Positions 26,201 to 39,650 of a stretch of DNA of 64,000 nt are shown one piece after another. The position numbers and the translations under genes were made by a program. The notes below the pieces were generated by a model. That model searched no databases. It had not been told where the DNA came from and saw only the letters and a list, made by a program, of their open reading frames with translations. Position 1 is the stretch's first letter, and every line of letters starts with the position of its first letter. Source of the DNA: Argentina anserina (Eukaryota > Streptophyta > Magnoliopsida > Rosales > Rosaceae). The stretch covers positions 20,406,501 through 20,470,500 of the forward strand of contig NC_065874.1 of NCBI RefSeq assembly GCF_933775445.1, written 5' to 3'.

Positions 26201-28440
26201 CAGAAAGATACTCAAACGAGAAATGAAAACATACACAATTGGAATAGTAAAGATACGCAAACGATGTAAAGATACACAATTGGAATAGTAAAGATACGCA
26301 AACGATGTAAAGATACTCAGTTTGAAAGAAACACACTCCCACACTTGCAAAACTCTCAAATTCAATAGAAACTCGCATCAGAAAGCCTTACAGAAAGATA
26401 CTCAAACGAGAAATGAAAAGATACACAATTGGAATAGTAAAGATACGCAAACGATGTAAAGATACACAATTGGAATAGTAAAGATACGCAAACGATGTAA
26501 AGATACTCAGTTTGAAAGAAACACACTCCCACACTTGCAAAACTCTCAAATTCAATAGAAACTCGCATCAGAAAGCCTTATAGAAAGATACTCAAACGAG
26601 AAATGAAAAGATACACAATTGGAATCGTAAAGATACGCAAACGATGTAAAGATACTCAGTTTGAATAGTAAAGATACGCAAACGATGTAAACATACTCAG
26701 TTTGAATGAAACACACTCCCACACTTGCAAAACTCTCAACTTCAATAGAAACTCGCATCAGAAAGCCTTCCAGAAAGATACTCAAACGAGAAATGAAAAC
26801 ATACACAATTGGAATCGTAAAGATACGCAAACGATGTAAAGATACTCAGTTTGAAAGAAACACACTCCCACACTTGGAAAACTCTCAAATACAATAGAAA
26901 CTCGCATCAGAAGCCTTACAGAAAGATACTCAAACGAGAAATGAAAAGATACACAATTGGAATAGTAAAGATACGCAAACGATGTAAAGATACTCAGTTT
27001 GAATAGTAAAGATACGCAAACGATGTAAACATACTCAGTTTGAAAGAAACACACTCCCACACTTGCAAAACTCTCAAATTCAATAGAAACTCGCATCAGA
27101 AAGCCTTACAGAAAGATACTCAAACGAGAAATGAAAACATACACAATTGGAATAGTAAAGATACGCAAACGATGTAAAGATACACAATTGGAATAGTAAA
27201 GATACGCAAACGATGTAAAGATACTCAGTTTGAAAGAAACACACTCCCACACTTGCAAAACTCTCAAATTCAATAGAAACTCGCATCGGAAAGCCTTACA
27301 GAAAGATACTCAAACGAGAAATGAAAACATACACAATTGGAATAGTAAAGATACGCAAACGATGTAAAGATACACAATTGGAATAGTAAAGATACGCAAA
27401 CGATGTAAAGATACTCAGTTTGAAAGAAACACACTCCCACATTTGCAAAACTCTCAAATTCAATAGAAACTCGCATCTGAAAGCCTTACAGAAAGATACT
27501 CAAACGAGAAATGAAAAGATACACAATTGGAATAGTAAAGATACGCAAACGATGTAAAGATACTCAGTTTGAAAGAAACACACTCCCACACTTGCAAAAC
27601 TCTCAAATACAATAGAAATTCGCATCAGAAGCCTTACAGAAAGATACTCAAACGAGAAATGAAAAGATACACAATTGGAATAGTAAAGATACGCAAACGA
27701 TGTAAAGATACACAATTGGAATAGTAAATTTACGCAAACGATGTAAAGATACTCAGTTTGAAAGAAACACACTCCCACACTTGCAAAACTCTCAAATTCA
27801 ATAGAAACTTGCAAAACTCTCAAATTCAATAGAAACTCGCATCAGAAAGCCTTACAGAAAGATACTCAAACGAGAAATGAAAAGATACACAATTGGAATA
27901 GTAAAGATACGCAAACGATGTAAAGATACACAATTGGAATAGTAAAGATACGCAAACGATGTAAAGATACTCAGTTTGAAAGAAACACACTCACACACTT
28001 GCAAAACTCTCAAATTCAATAGAAACTCGCATCCGAAAGCCTTACAGAAAGATACTCAAACGAGAAATGAAAACATACACAATTGGAATAGTAAAGATAC
28101 GCAAACGATGTAAAGATACACAATTGGAATAGTAAAGATACGCAAACGATGTAAAGATACTCAGTTTGAAAGAAACACACTCCCACACTTGCAAAACTCT
28201 CAAATTCAATAGAAACTCGCATCAGAAAGCCTTACAGAAAGATACTCAAACGAGAAATGAAAAGATACACAATTGGAATAGTAAAGATACGCAAACGATG
28301 TAAAGATACACAATTGGAATAGTAAAGATACGCAAACGATGTAAAGATACTCAGTTTGAAAGAAACACACTCCCACACTTGCAAAACTCTCAAATTCAAT
28401 AGAAACTCGCATCAGAAAGCCTTACAGAAAGATACTCAAA
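23206..28440. repeat. 1844/936-bp higher-order repeat series
   Basis: The series can be tracked by a 28-bp local duplication that creates AGAAACTTGCAAAAC; it ends at 23205, 25049, 25985 and 27829. The intervals are therefore 1844, 936 and 1844 bp, followed by a partial copy to about 28440. Other landmarks agree: 23772 to 26552 is 2780 bp (1844+936), and 24490 to 25426 is 936 bp. The 936-bp unit lacks 908 bp present in its neighbours. This is clear evidence of unequal exchange within a higher-order array. Confidence 0.87.
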
Positions 28441-28499
28441 CGAGAAATGAAAACATACACAATTGGAATAGTAAAGATACGCAAACGATGTAAAGATAC

Positions 28500-31400
28500 A
28501 CAATTGGAATAGTAAAGATACGCAAACGATGTAAAGATACTCAGTTTGAAAGAAACACACTCCCACACTTGCAAAACTCTCAAATTCAATAGAAACTCGC
28601 ATCAGAAAGCCTTACAGAAAGATACTCAAACGAGAAATGAAAACATACACAATTGGAATAGTAAAGATACGGAAACGATGTAAAGATACACAATTGGAAT
28701 AGTAAAGATACGCAAACGATGTAAAGATACTCAGTTTGAAAGAAACACACTCACACACTTGCAAAACTCTCAAATACAATAGAAACTCGCATCAGAAGCC
28801 TTACAGAAAGATACTCAAACGAGAAATGAAAAGATACACAATTGGAATAGTAAAGATACGCAAACGATGTAAAGATACACAATTGGAATAGTAAAGATAC
28901 GCAAACGATGTAAAGATACTCAGTTTGAAAGAAACACACTCACACACTTGCAAAACTCTCAAATTCAATAGAAACTCGCATCCGAAAGCCTTACAGAAAG
29001 ATACTCAAACGAGAAATGAAAAGATACACAATTGGAATAGTAAAGATACGCAAACGATGTAAAGATACACAATTGGAATAATAAAGATACGCAAACGATG
29101 TAAAGATACTCAGTTTGAAAGAAACACACTCCCACACTTGCAAAACTCTCAAATTCAATAGAAACTCGCATCCGAAAGCCTTACAGAAAGATACTCAAAC
29201 GAGAAATGAAAAGATACACAATTGGAATAGTAAAGATACGCAAACGATATAAAGATACTCAGTTTGAAAGAAACACACTCCCACACTTGCAAAACTCTCA
29301 AATTCAATAAAAACTCGCATCCGAAAGCCTTACAGAAAGATACTCAAACGAGAAATGAAAAGATACACAATTGGAATAGTAAAGATACGCAAACGATGTA
29401 AAGATACTCAGTTTGAAAGAAACACACTCCCACACTTGCAAAACTCTCAAATTCAATAGAAACTCGCATCAGAAAGCCTTACAGAAAGATACTCATACGA
29501 GAAATGAAAACATACACAATTGGAATAGTAAAGATACGGAAACGATGTAAAGATACACAATTGGAATAGTAAAGATACGCAAACGATGTAAAGATACTCA
29601 GTTTGAAAGAAACACACTCCCACACTTGCAAAACTCTGAAATACAATAGAAACTCGCATCAGAAAGCCTTACAGAAAGATACTCAAACGAGAAATGAAAA
29701 GATACACAATTGGAATAGTAAAGATACGCAAACGATGTAAAGATACACAATTGGAATAGTAAAGATACGCAAACGATGTAAAGATACTCAGTTTGAAAGA
29801 AACACACTCCCACACTTGCAAAACTCTCAAATTCAATAGAAACTCGCATCAGAAAGCCTTACAGAAAGATACTCAAACGAGAAATGAAAACATACACAAT
29901 TGGAATAGTAAAGATACGGAAACGATGTAAAGATACACAATTGGAATAGTAAAGATACGCAAACGATGTAAAGATACTCAGTTTGAAAGAAACACACTCA
30001 CACACTTGCAAAATTCTCAAATTCAATAGAAACTCGCATCCGAAAGCCTTACAGAAAGATACTCAAACGAGAAATGAAAAGATACACAATTGGAATCGTA
30101 AAGATACGCAAACGATGTAAAGATACTCAGTTTGAAAGAAACACACTCCCACATTTGCAAAACTCTCAAATTCAATAGAAACTCGCATCTGAAAGCCTTA
30201 CAGAAAGATACTCAAACGAGAAATGAAAAGATACACAATTGGAATAGTAAAGATACGCAAACGATGTAAAGATACTCAGTTTGAAAGAAACACACTCCCA
30301 CACTTGCAAAACTCTCAAATACAATAGAAATTCGCATCAGAAGCCTTACAGAAAGATACTCAAACGAGAAATGAAAAGATACACAATTGGAATAGTAAAG
30401 ATACGCAAACGATGTAAAGATACACAATTGGAATAGTAAATTTACGCAAACGATGTAAAGATACTCAGTTTGAAAGAAACACACTCCCACACTTGCAAAA
30501 CTCTCAAATTCAATAGAAACTCGCATCAGAAAGCCTTACAGAAAGATACTCAAACGAGAAATGAAAAGATACACAATTGGAATAGTAAAGATACGCAAAC
30601 GATGTAAAGATACACAATTGGAATAGTAAAGATACGCAAACGATGTAAAGATACTCAGTTTGAAAGAAACACAATCACACACTTGCAAAACTCTCAAATT
30701 CAATAGAAACTCGCATCCGAAAGCCTTACAGAAAGATACTCAAACGAGAAATGAAAAGATACACAATTGGAATAGTAAAGATACGCAAACGATGTAAAGA
30801 TACACAATTGGAATAGTAAAGATACGCAAACGATGTAAAGATACTCAGTTTGAAAGAAACACACTCCCACACTTGCAAAACTCTCAAATTCAATAGAAAC
30901 TCGCATCAGAAAGCCTTACAGAAAGATACTCAAACGAGAAATGAAAAGATACACAATTGGAATAGTAAAGATACGCAAACGATGTAAAGATACACAATTG
31001 GAATAGTAAAGATACGCAAACGATGTAAAGATACTCAGTTTGAAAGAAACACACTCCCACACTTGCAAAACTCTCAAATTCAATAGAAACTCGCATCAGA
31101 AAGCCTTATAGAAAGATACTCAAACGAGAAATGAAAAGATACACAATTGGAATCGTAAAGATACGCAAACGATGTAAAGATACTCAGTTTGAATAGTAAA
31201 GATACGCAAACGATGTAAACATACTCAGTTTGAAAGAAACACACTCCCACACTTGCAAAACTCTCAACTTCAATAGAAACTCGCATCAGAAAGCCTTCCA
31301 GAAAGATACTCAAACGAGAAATGAAAACATACACAATTGGAATCGTAAAGATACGCAAACGATGTAAAGATACTCAGTTTGAAAGAAACACACTCCCACA

Positions 31401-31680
31401 CTTGGAAAACTCTCAAATACAATAGAAACTCGCATCAGAAGCCTTACAGAAAGATACTCAAACGAGAAATGAAAAGATACACAATTGGAATAGTAAAGAT
31501 ACGCAAACGATGTAAAGATACTCAGTTTGAATAGTAAAGATACGCAAACGATGTAAACATACTCAGTTTGAAAGAAACACACTCCCACACTTGCAAAACT
31601 CTCAAATTCAATAGAAACTCGCATCAGAAAGCCTTACAGAAAGATACTCAAACGAGAAATGAAAACATACACAATTGGAA
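28500..31680. repeat. 3.1-kb block duplicated from 19.4-22.5 kb, offset 9152 bp
   Basis: Landmarks at 28751, 28965, 29453, 29598, 30212, 30700, 30890, 31080 and 31310 lie exactly 9152 bp after those at 19599, 19813, 20301, 20446, 21060, 21548, 21738, 21928 and 22158. The match ends near 22528/31681, where GGAATAGTAAAG is replaced by GGAATCGTAAAG. The block also contains the AACTTCAATAG, CTTCCAGAAAG and ACTTGGAAAAC markers. The 1844/936 series lies between the two copies, so the older block seems to have been pushed apart by later expansion. Confidence 0.84.
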
Positions 31681-32399
31681 TCGTAAAGATACGCAAACGA
31701 TGTAAAGATACTCAGTTTGAAAGAAACACACTCCCACACTTGCAAAACTCTCAAATACAATAGAAACTTGCATCAGAAGCCTTACAGAAAGATACTCAAA
31801 CGAGAAATGAAAAGATACACAATTGGAATAGTAAAGATACGCAAACGATGTAAAGATACTCAGTTTGAATAGTAAAGATACGCAAACGATGTAAACATAC
31901 TCAGTTTGAAAGAAACACACTCCCACACTTGCAAAACTCTCAAATTCAATAGAAACTCGCATCAGAAAGCCTTACAGAAAGATACTCAAACGAGAAATGA
32001 AAACATACACAATTGGAATAGTAAAGATACGCAAACGATGTAAAGATACACAATTGGAATAGTAAAGATAAGCAAACGATGTAAAGATACTCAGTTTGAA
32101 AGAAACACACTCCCACACTTGCAAAACTCTCAAATACAATAGAAACTCGCATCAGAAAGCCTTACAGAAAGATACTCAAACGAGAAATGAAAAGATACAC
32201 AATTGGAATCGTAAAGATACGCAAACGATGTAAAGATACTCAGTTTGAAAGAAACACACTCCCACACTTGCAAAACTCTCAAATACAATAGAAACTCGCA
32301 TCAGAAGCCTTACAGAAAGATACTCAAACGAGAAATGAAAAGATACACAATTGGAATAGTAAAGATACGCAAACGATGTAAAGATACTCAGTTTGAATA

Positions 32400-35300
32400 G
32401 TAAAGATACGCAAACGATGTAAACATACTCAGTTTGAAAGAAACACACTCCCACACTTGCAAAACTCTCAAATTCAATAGAAACTCGCATCAGAAAGCCT
32501 TACAGAAAGATACTCAAACGAGAAATGAAAACATACACAATTGGAATAGTAAAGATACGCAAACGATGTAAAGATACTCAGTTTGAATAGTAAAGATACG
32601 CAAACGATGTAAAGATACTCAGTTTGAAAGAAACACACTCCCACACTTGCAAAACTCTCAAATTCAATAGAAACTCGCATCAGAAAGCCTTACAGAAAGA
32701 TACTCAAACGAGAAATGAAAACATACACAATTGGAATAGTAAAGATACGCAAACGATGTAAAGATACACAATTGGAATAGTAAAGATACGCAAACGATGT
32801 AAAGATACTCAGTTTGAAAGAAACACACTCCCACATTTGCAAAACTCTCAAATTCAATAGAAACTCGCATCTGAAAGCCTTACAGAAAGATACTCAAACG
32901 AGAAATGAAAAGATACACAATTGGAATAGTAAAGACACGCAAACGATGTAAAGATACTCAGTTTGAAAGAAACACACTCCCACACTTGCAAAACTCTCAA
33001 ATTCAATAGAAACTCGCATCAGAAAGCCTTACAGAAAGATACTCAAACGAGAAATGAAAAGATACACAATTGGAATCGTAAAGATACGCAAACGATGTAA
33101 AGATACTCAGTTTGAAAGAAACACACTCCCACACTTGCAAAACTCTCAAATTCAATAGAAACTCGCATCAGAAAGCCTTACAGAAAGATACTCAAACGAG
33201 AAATGAAAACATACACAATTGGAATAGTAAAGATACGCAAACGATGTAAAGATACACAATTGGAATAGTAAAGATACGCAAACGATGTAAAGATACTCAG
33301 TTTGAAAGAAACACACTCCCACACTTGCAAAACTCTCAAATTCAATAGAAACTCGCATCAGAAAGCCTTACAGAAAGATACTCAAACGAGAAATGAAAAC
33401 CTACACAATTGGAATAGTAAAGATACGGAAACGATGTAAAGATACACAATTGGAATAGTAAAGATACGCAAACGATGTAAAGATACTCAGTTTGAAAGAA
33501 ACACACTCACACACTTGCAAAACTCTCAAATTCAATAGAAACTCGCATCCGAAAGCCTTACAGAAAGATACTCAAACGAGAAATGAAAAGATACACAATT
33601 GGAATAGTAAAGATACGAAAACGATGTAAAGATACACAATTGGAATAGTAAAGATACGCAAACGATGTAAAGATACTCAGTTTGAAAGAAACACACTCCC
33701 ACACTTGCAAAACTCTCAAATACAATAGAAACTCGCATCAGAAGCCTTACAGAAAGATACTCAAACGAGAAATGAAAACATACACAATTGGAATAGTAAA
33801 GATACGTAAACGATGTAAAGATACTCAGTTTGAATAGTAAAGATACGGAAACGATGTAAAGATACTCAGTTTGAAAGAAACACACTCACATACTTGCAAA
33901 ACTCTCAAATTCAATAGAAACTCGCATCCGAAAGCCTTACAGAAAGATACTCAAACGAGAAATGAAAAGATACACAATTGGAATAGTAAAGATACGCAAA
34001 CGATGTAAAGATACACAATTGGAATAGTAAAGATACGCAAACGATGTAAAGATACTCAGTTTGAAAGAAAAACACTCCCACACTTGCAAAACTCTCAAAT
34101 TCAATAGAAACTCGCATCAGAAAGCCTTACAGAAAGATACTCAAACGAGAAATGAAAAGATACACAATTGGAATAGTAAAGATACGCAAACGATGTAAAG
34201 ATACTCAGTTTGAAAGAAACACACTCCCACACTTGCAAAACTCTCAAATACAATAGAAACTCGCATCAGAAAGCCTTACAGAAAGATACTCAAACGAGAA
34301 ATGAAAAGATACACAATTGGAATAGTAAAGATACGCAAACGATGTAAAGATACACAATTGGAATAGTAAAGATACGCAAACGATGTAAAGATACTCAGTT
34401 TGAAAGAAACACACTCCCACACTTGCAAAACTCTCAAATTCAATAGAAACTCGCATCAGAAAGCCTTACAGAAAGATACTCAAACGAGAAATGAAAAGAT
34501 ACACAATTGGAATAGTAAAGATACGCAAACGATGTAAAGATACTCAGTTTGAAAGAAACACACTCCCACACTTGCAAAACTCTCAAATACAATAGAAACT
34601 CGCATCAGAAAGCCTTACAGAAAGATACTCAAACGAGAAATGAAAAGATACACAATTGGAATAGTAAAGATACGCAAACGATGTAAAGATACACAATTGG
34701 AATAGTAAAGATACGCAAACGATGTAAAGATACTCAGTTTGAAAGAAACACACTCCCACACTTGCAAAACTCTCAAATTCAATAGAAACTCGCATCAGAA
34801 AGCCTTACAGAAAGATACTCAAACGAGAAATGAAAACATACACAATTGGAATAGTAAAGATACGGAAACGATGTAAAGATACACAATTGGAATAGTAAAG
34901 ATACGCAAACGATGTAAAGATACTCAGTTTGAAAGAAACACACTCACACACTTGCAAAACTTTCAAATTCAATAGAAACTCGCATCCGAAAGCCTTACAG
35001 AAAGATACTCAAACGAGAAATGAAAAGATACACAATTGGAATAGTAAAGATACGAAAACGATGTAAAGATACACAATTGGAATAGTAAAGATACGCAAAC
35101 GATGTAAAGATACTCAGTTTGAAAGAAACACACTCCCACACTTGCAAAACTCTCAAATACAATAGAAACTCGCATCAGAAGCCTTACAGAAAGATACTCA
35201 AACGAGAAATGAAAACATACACAATTGGAATAGTAAAGATACGTAAACGATGTAAAGATACTCAGTTTGAATAGTAAAGATACGCAAACGATGTAAACAT

Positions 35301-38300
35301 ACTCAGTTTGAAAGAAACACACTCCCACACTTGCAAAACTCTCAAATTCAATAGAAACTCGCATCAGAAAGCCTTACAGAAAGATACTCAAACGAGAAAT
35401 GAAAACATACACAATTGGAATAGTAAAGATACGCAAACGATGTAAAGATACACAATTGGAATAGTAAAGATACGCAAACGATGTAAAGATACTCAGTTTG
35501 AAAGAAACACACTCCCACACTTGCAAAACTCTCAAATTCAATAGAAACTCGCATCAGAAAGCCTTACAGAAAGATACTCAAACGAGAAATGAAAACATAC
35601 ACAATTGGAATAGTAAAGATACGGAAACGATGTAAAGATACACAATTGGAATAGTAAAGATACGCAAACGATGTCAAGATACTCAGTTTGAAAGAAACAC
35701 ACTCACACACTTGCAAAACTCTCAAATACAATAGAAACTCGCATCAGAAGCCTTACAGAAAGATACTCAAACGAGAAATGAAAAGATACACAATTGGAAT
35801 AGTAAAGATACGCAAACGATGTAAAGATACACAATTGGAATAGTAAAGATACGCAAACGATGTAAACATACTCAGTTTGAAAGAAACACAGTCCCACACT
35901 TGCAAAACTCTCAAATTCAATAGAAACTCGCATCAGAAAGCCTTACAGAAAGATACTCAAACGAGAAATGAAAACATACACAATTGGAATAGTAAAGATA
36001 CGTAAACGATGTAAAGATACTCAGTTTGAATAGTAAAGATACGCAAACGATGTAAACATACTCAGTTTGAAAGAAACACACTCCCACACTTGCAAAACTC
36101 TCAAATTCAATAGAAACTCGCATCAGAAAGCCTTACAGAAAGATACTCAAACGAGAAATGAAAACATACACAATTGGAATAGTAAAGATACGCAAACGAT
36201 GTAAAGATACTCAGTTTGAATAGTAAAGATACGCAAACGATGTAAAGATACTCAGTTTGAAAGAAACACACTCCCACACTTGCAAAACTCTCAAATTCAA
36301 TAGAAACTCGCATCAGAAAGCCTTACAGAAAGATACTCAAACGAGAAATGAAAACATACACAATTGGAATAGTAAAGATACGCAAACGATGTAAAGATAC
36401 ACAATTGGAATAGTAAAGATACGCAAACGATGTAAAGATACTCAGTTTGAAAGAAACACACTCCCACATTTGCAAAACTCTCAAATTCAATAGAAACTCG
36501 CATCTGAAAGCCTTACAGAAAGATACTCAAACGAGAAATGAAAAGATACACAATTGGAATAGTAAAGACACGCAAACGATGTAAAGATACTCAGTTTGAA
36601 AGAAACACACTCCCACACTTGCAAAACTCTCAAATTCAATAGAAACTCGCATCAGAAAGCCTTACAGAAAGATACTCAAACGAGAAATGAAAAGATACAC
36701 AATTGGAATCGTAAAGATACGCAAACGATGTAAAGATACTCAGTTTGAAAGAAACACACTCCCACACTTGCAAAACTCTCAAATTCAATAGAAACTCGCA
36801 TCAGAAAGCCTTACAGAAAGATACTCAAACGAGAAATGAAAACATACACAATTGGAATAGTAAAGATACGCAAACGATGTAAAGATACACAATTGGAATA
36901 GTAAAGATACGCAAACGATGTAAAGATACTCAGTTTGAAAGAAACACACTCCCACACTTGCAAAACTCTCAAATTCAATAGAAACTCGCATCAGAAAGCC
37001 TTACAGAAAGATACTCAAACGAGAAATGAAAACATACACAATTGGAATAGTAAAGATACGGAAACGATGTAAAGATACACAATTGGAATAGTAAAGATAC
37101 GCAAACGATGTAAAGATACTCAGTTTGAAAGAAACACACTCACACACTTGCAAAACTCTCAAATTCAATAGAAACTCGCATCCGAAAGCCTTACAGAAAG
37201 ATACTCAAACGAGAAATGAAAAGATACACAATTGGAATAGTAAAGATACGAAAACGATGTAAAGATACACAATTGGAATAGTAAAGATACGCAAACGATG
37301 TAAAGATACTCAGTTTGAAAGAAACACACTCCCACACTTGCAAAACTCTCAAATACAATAGAAACTCGCATCAGAAGCCTTACAGAAAGATACTCAAACG
37401 AGAAATGAAAACATACACAATTGGAATAGTAAAGATACGTAAACGATGTAAAGATACTCAGTTTGAATAGTAAAGATACGGAAACGATGTAAAGATACTC
37501 AGTTTGAAAGAAACACACTCACATACTTGCAAAACTCTCAAATTCAATAGAAACTCGCATCCGAAAGCCTTACAGAAAGATACTCAAACGAGAAATGAAA
37601 AGATACACAATTGGAATAGTAAAGATACGCAAACGATGTAAAGATACACAATTGGAATAGTAAAGATACGCAAACGATGTAAAGATACTCAGTTTGAAAG
37701 AAAAACACTCCCACACTTGCAAAACTCTCAAATTCAATAGAAACTCGCATCAGAAAGCCTTACAGAAAGATACTCAAACGAGAAATGAAAAGATACACAA
37801 TTGGAATAGTAAAGATACGCAAACGATGTAAAGATACTCAGTTTGAAAGAAACACACTCCCACACTTGCAAAACTCTCAAATACAATAGAAACTCGCATC
37901 AGAAAGCCTTACAGAAAGATACTCAAACGAGCAATGAAAAGATACACAATTGGAATAGTAAAGATACGCAAACGATGTAAAGATACACAATTGGAATAGT
38001 AAAGATACGCAAACGATGTAAAGATACTCAGTTTGAAAGAAACACACTCCCACACTTGCAAAACTCTCAAATTCAATAGAAACTCGCATCAGAAAGCCTT
38101 ACAGAAAGATACTCAAACGAGAAATGAAAAGATACACAATTGGAATAGTAAAGATACGCAAACGATGTAAAGATACTCAGTTTGAAAGAAACACACTCCC
38201 ACACTTGCAAAACTCTCAAATACAATAGAAACTCGCATCAGAAAGCCTTACAGAAAGATACTCAAACGAGAAATGAAAAGATACACAATTGGAATAGTAA

Positions 38301-39650
38301 AGATACGCAAACGATGTAAAGATACACAATTGGAATAGTAAAGATACGCAAACGATGTAAAGATACTCAGTTTGAAAGAAACACACTCCCACACTTGCAA
38401 AACTCTCAAATTCAATAGAAACTCGCATCAGAAAGCCTTACAGAAAGATACTCAAACGAGAAATGAAAACATACACAATTGGAATAGTAAAGATACGGAA
38501 ACGATGTAAAGATACACAATTGGAATAGTAAAGATACGCAAACGATGTAAAGATACTCAGTTTGAAAGAAACACACTCACACACTTGCAAAACTTTCAAA
38601 TTCAATAGAAACTCGCATCCGAAAGCCTTACAGAAAGATACTCAAACGAGAAATGAAAAGATACACAATTGGAATAGTAAAGATACGAAAACGATGTAAA
38701 GATACACAATTGGAATAGTAAAGATACGCAAACGATGTAAAGATACTCAGTTTGAAAGAAACACACTCCCACACTTGCAAAACTCTCAAATACAATAGAA
38801 ACTCGCATCAGAAGCCTTACAGAAAGATACTCAAATGAGAAATGAAAACATACACAATTGGAATAGTAAAGATACGTAAACGATGTAAAGATACTCAGTT
38901 TGAATAGTAAAGATACGCAAACGATGTAAACATACTCAGTTTGAAAGAAACACACTCCCACACTTGCAAAACTCTCAAATTCAATAGAAACTCGCATCAG
39001 AAAGCCTTACAGAAAGATACTCAAACGAGAAATGAAAACATACACAATTGGAATAGTAAAGATACGCAAACGATGTAAAGATACACAATTGGAATAGTAA
39101 AGATACGCAAACGATGTAAAGATACTCAGTTTGAAAGAAACACACTCCCACACTTGCAAAACTCTCAAATTCAATAGAAACTCGCATCAGAAAGCCTTAC
39201 AGAAAGATACTCAAACGAGAAATGAAAACATACACAATTGGAATAGTAAAGATACGGAAACGATGTAAAGATACACAATTGGAATAGTAAAGATACGCAA
39301 ACGATGTCAAGATACTCAGTTTGAAAGAAACACACTCACACACTTGCAAAACTCTCAAATACAATAGAAACTCGCATCAGAAGCCTTACAGAAAGATACT
39401 CAAACGAGAAATGAAAAGATACACAATTGGAATAGTAAAGATACGCAAACGATGTAAAGATACACAATTGGAATAGTAAAGATACGCAAACGATGTAAAC
39501 ATACTCAGTTTGAAAGAAACACAGTCCCACACTTGCAAAACTCTCAAATTCAATAGAAACTCGCATCAGAAAGCCTTACAGAAAGATACTCAAACGAGAA
39601 ATGAAAACATACACAATTGGAATAGTAAAGATACGCAAACGATGTAAAGA
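32400..39650. repeat. 3633-bp tandem higher-order repeat, two copies
   Basis: Landmarks at 32474, 32664, 33152, 33532, 33911, 34244, 34583, 34969, 35348 and 35703 recur exactly 3633 bp later (36107 through 39336). Copy 1 is about 32400-36030 and copy 2 about 36030-39650. Markers in both are AAAGACACGCAAAC, GAAAAACACTCCC and AACTTTCAAATTC. Few differences are visible, such as GAAAACCTACAC near 33400 and ACGAGCAATG near 37930, so the duplication looks recent. Confidence 0.86.
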
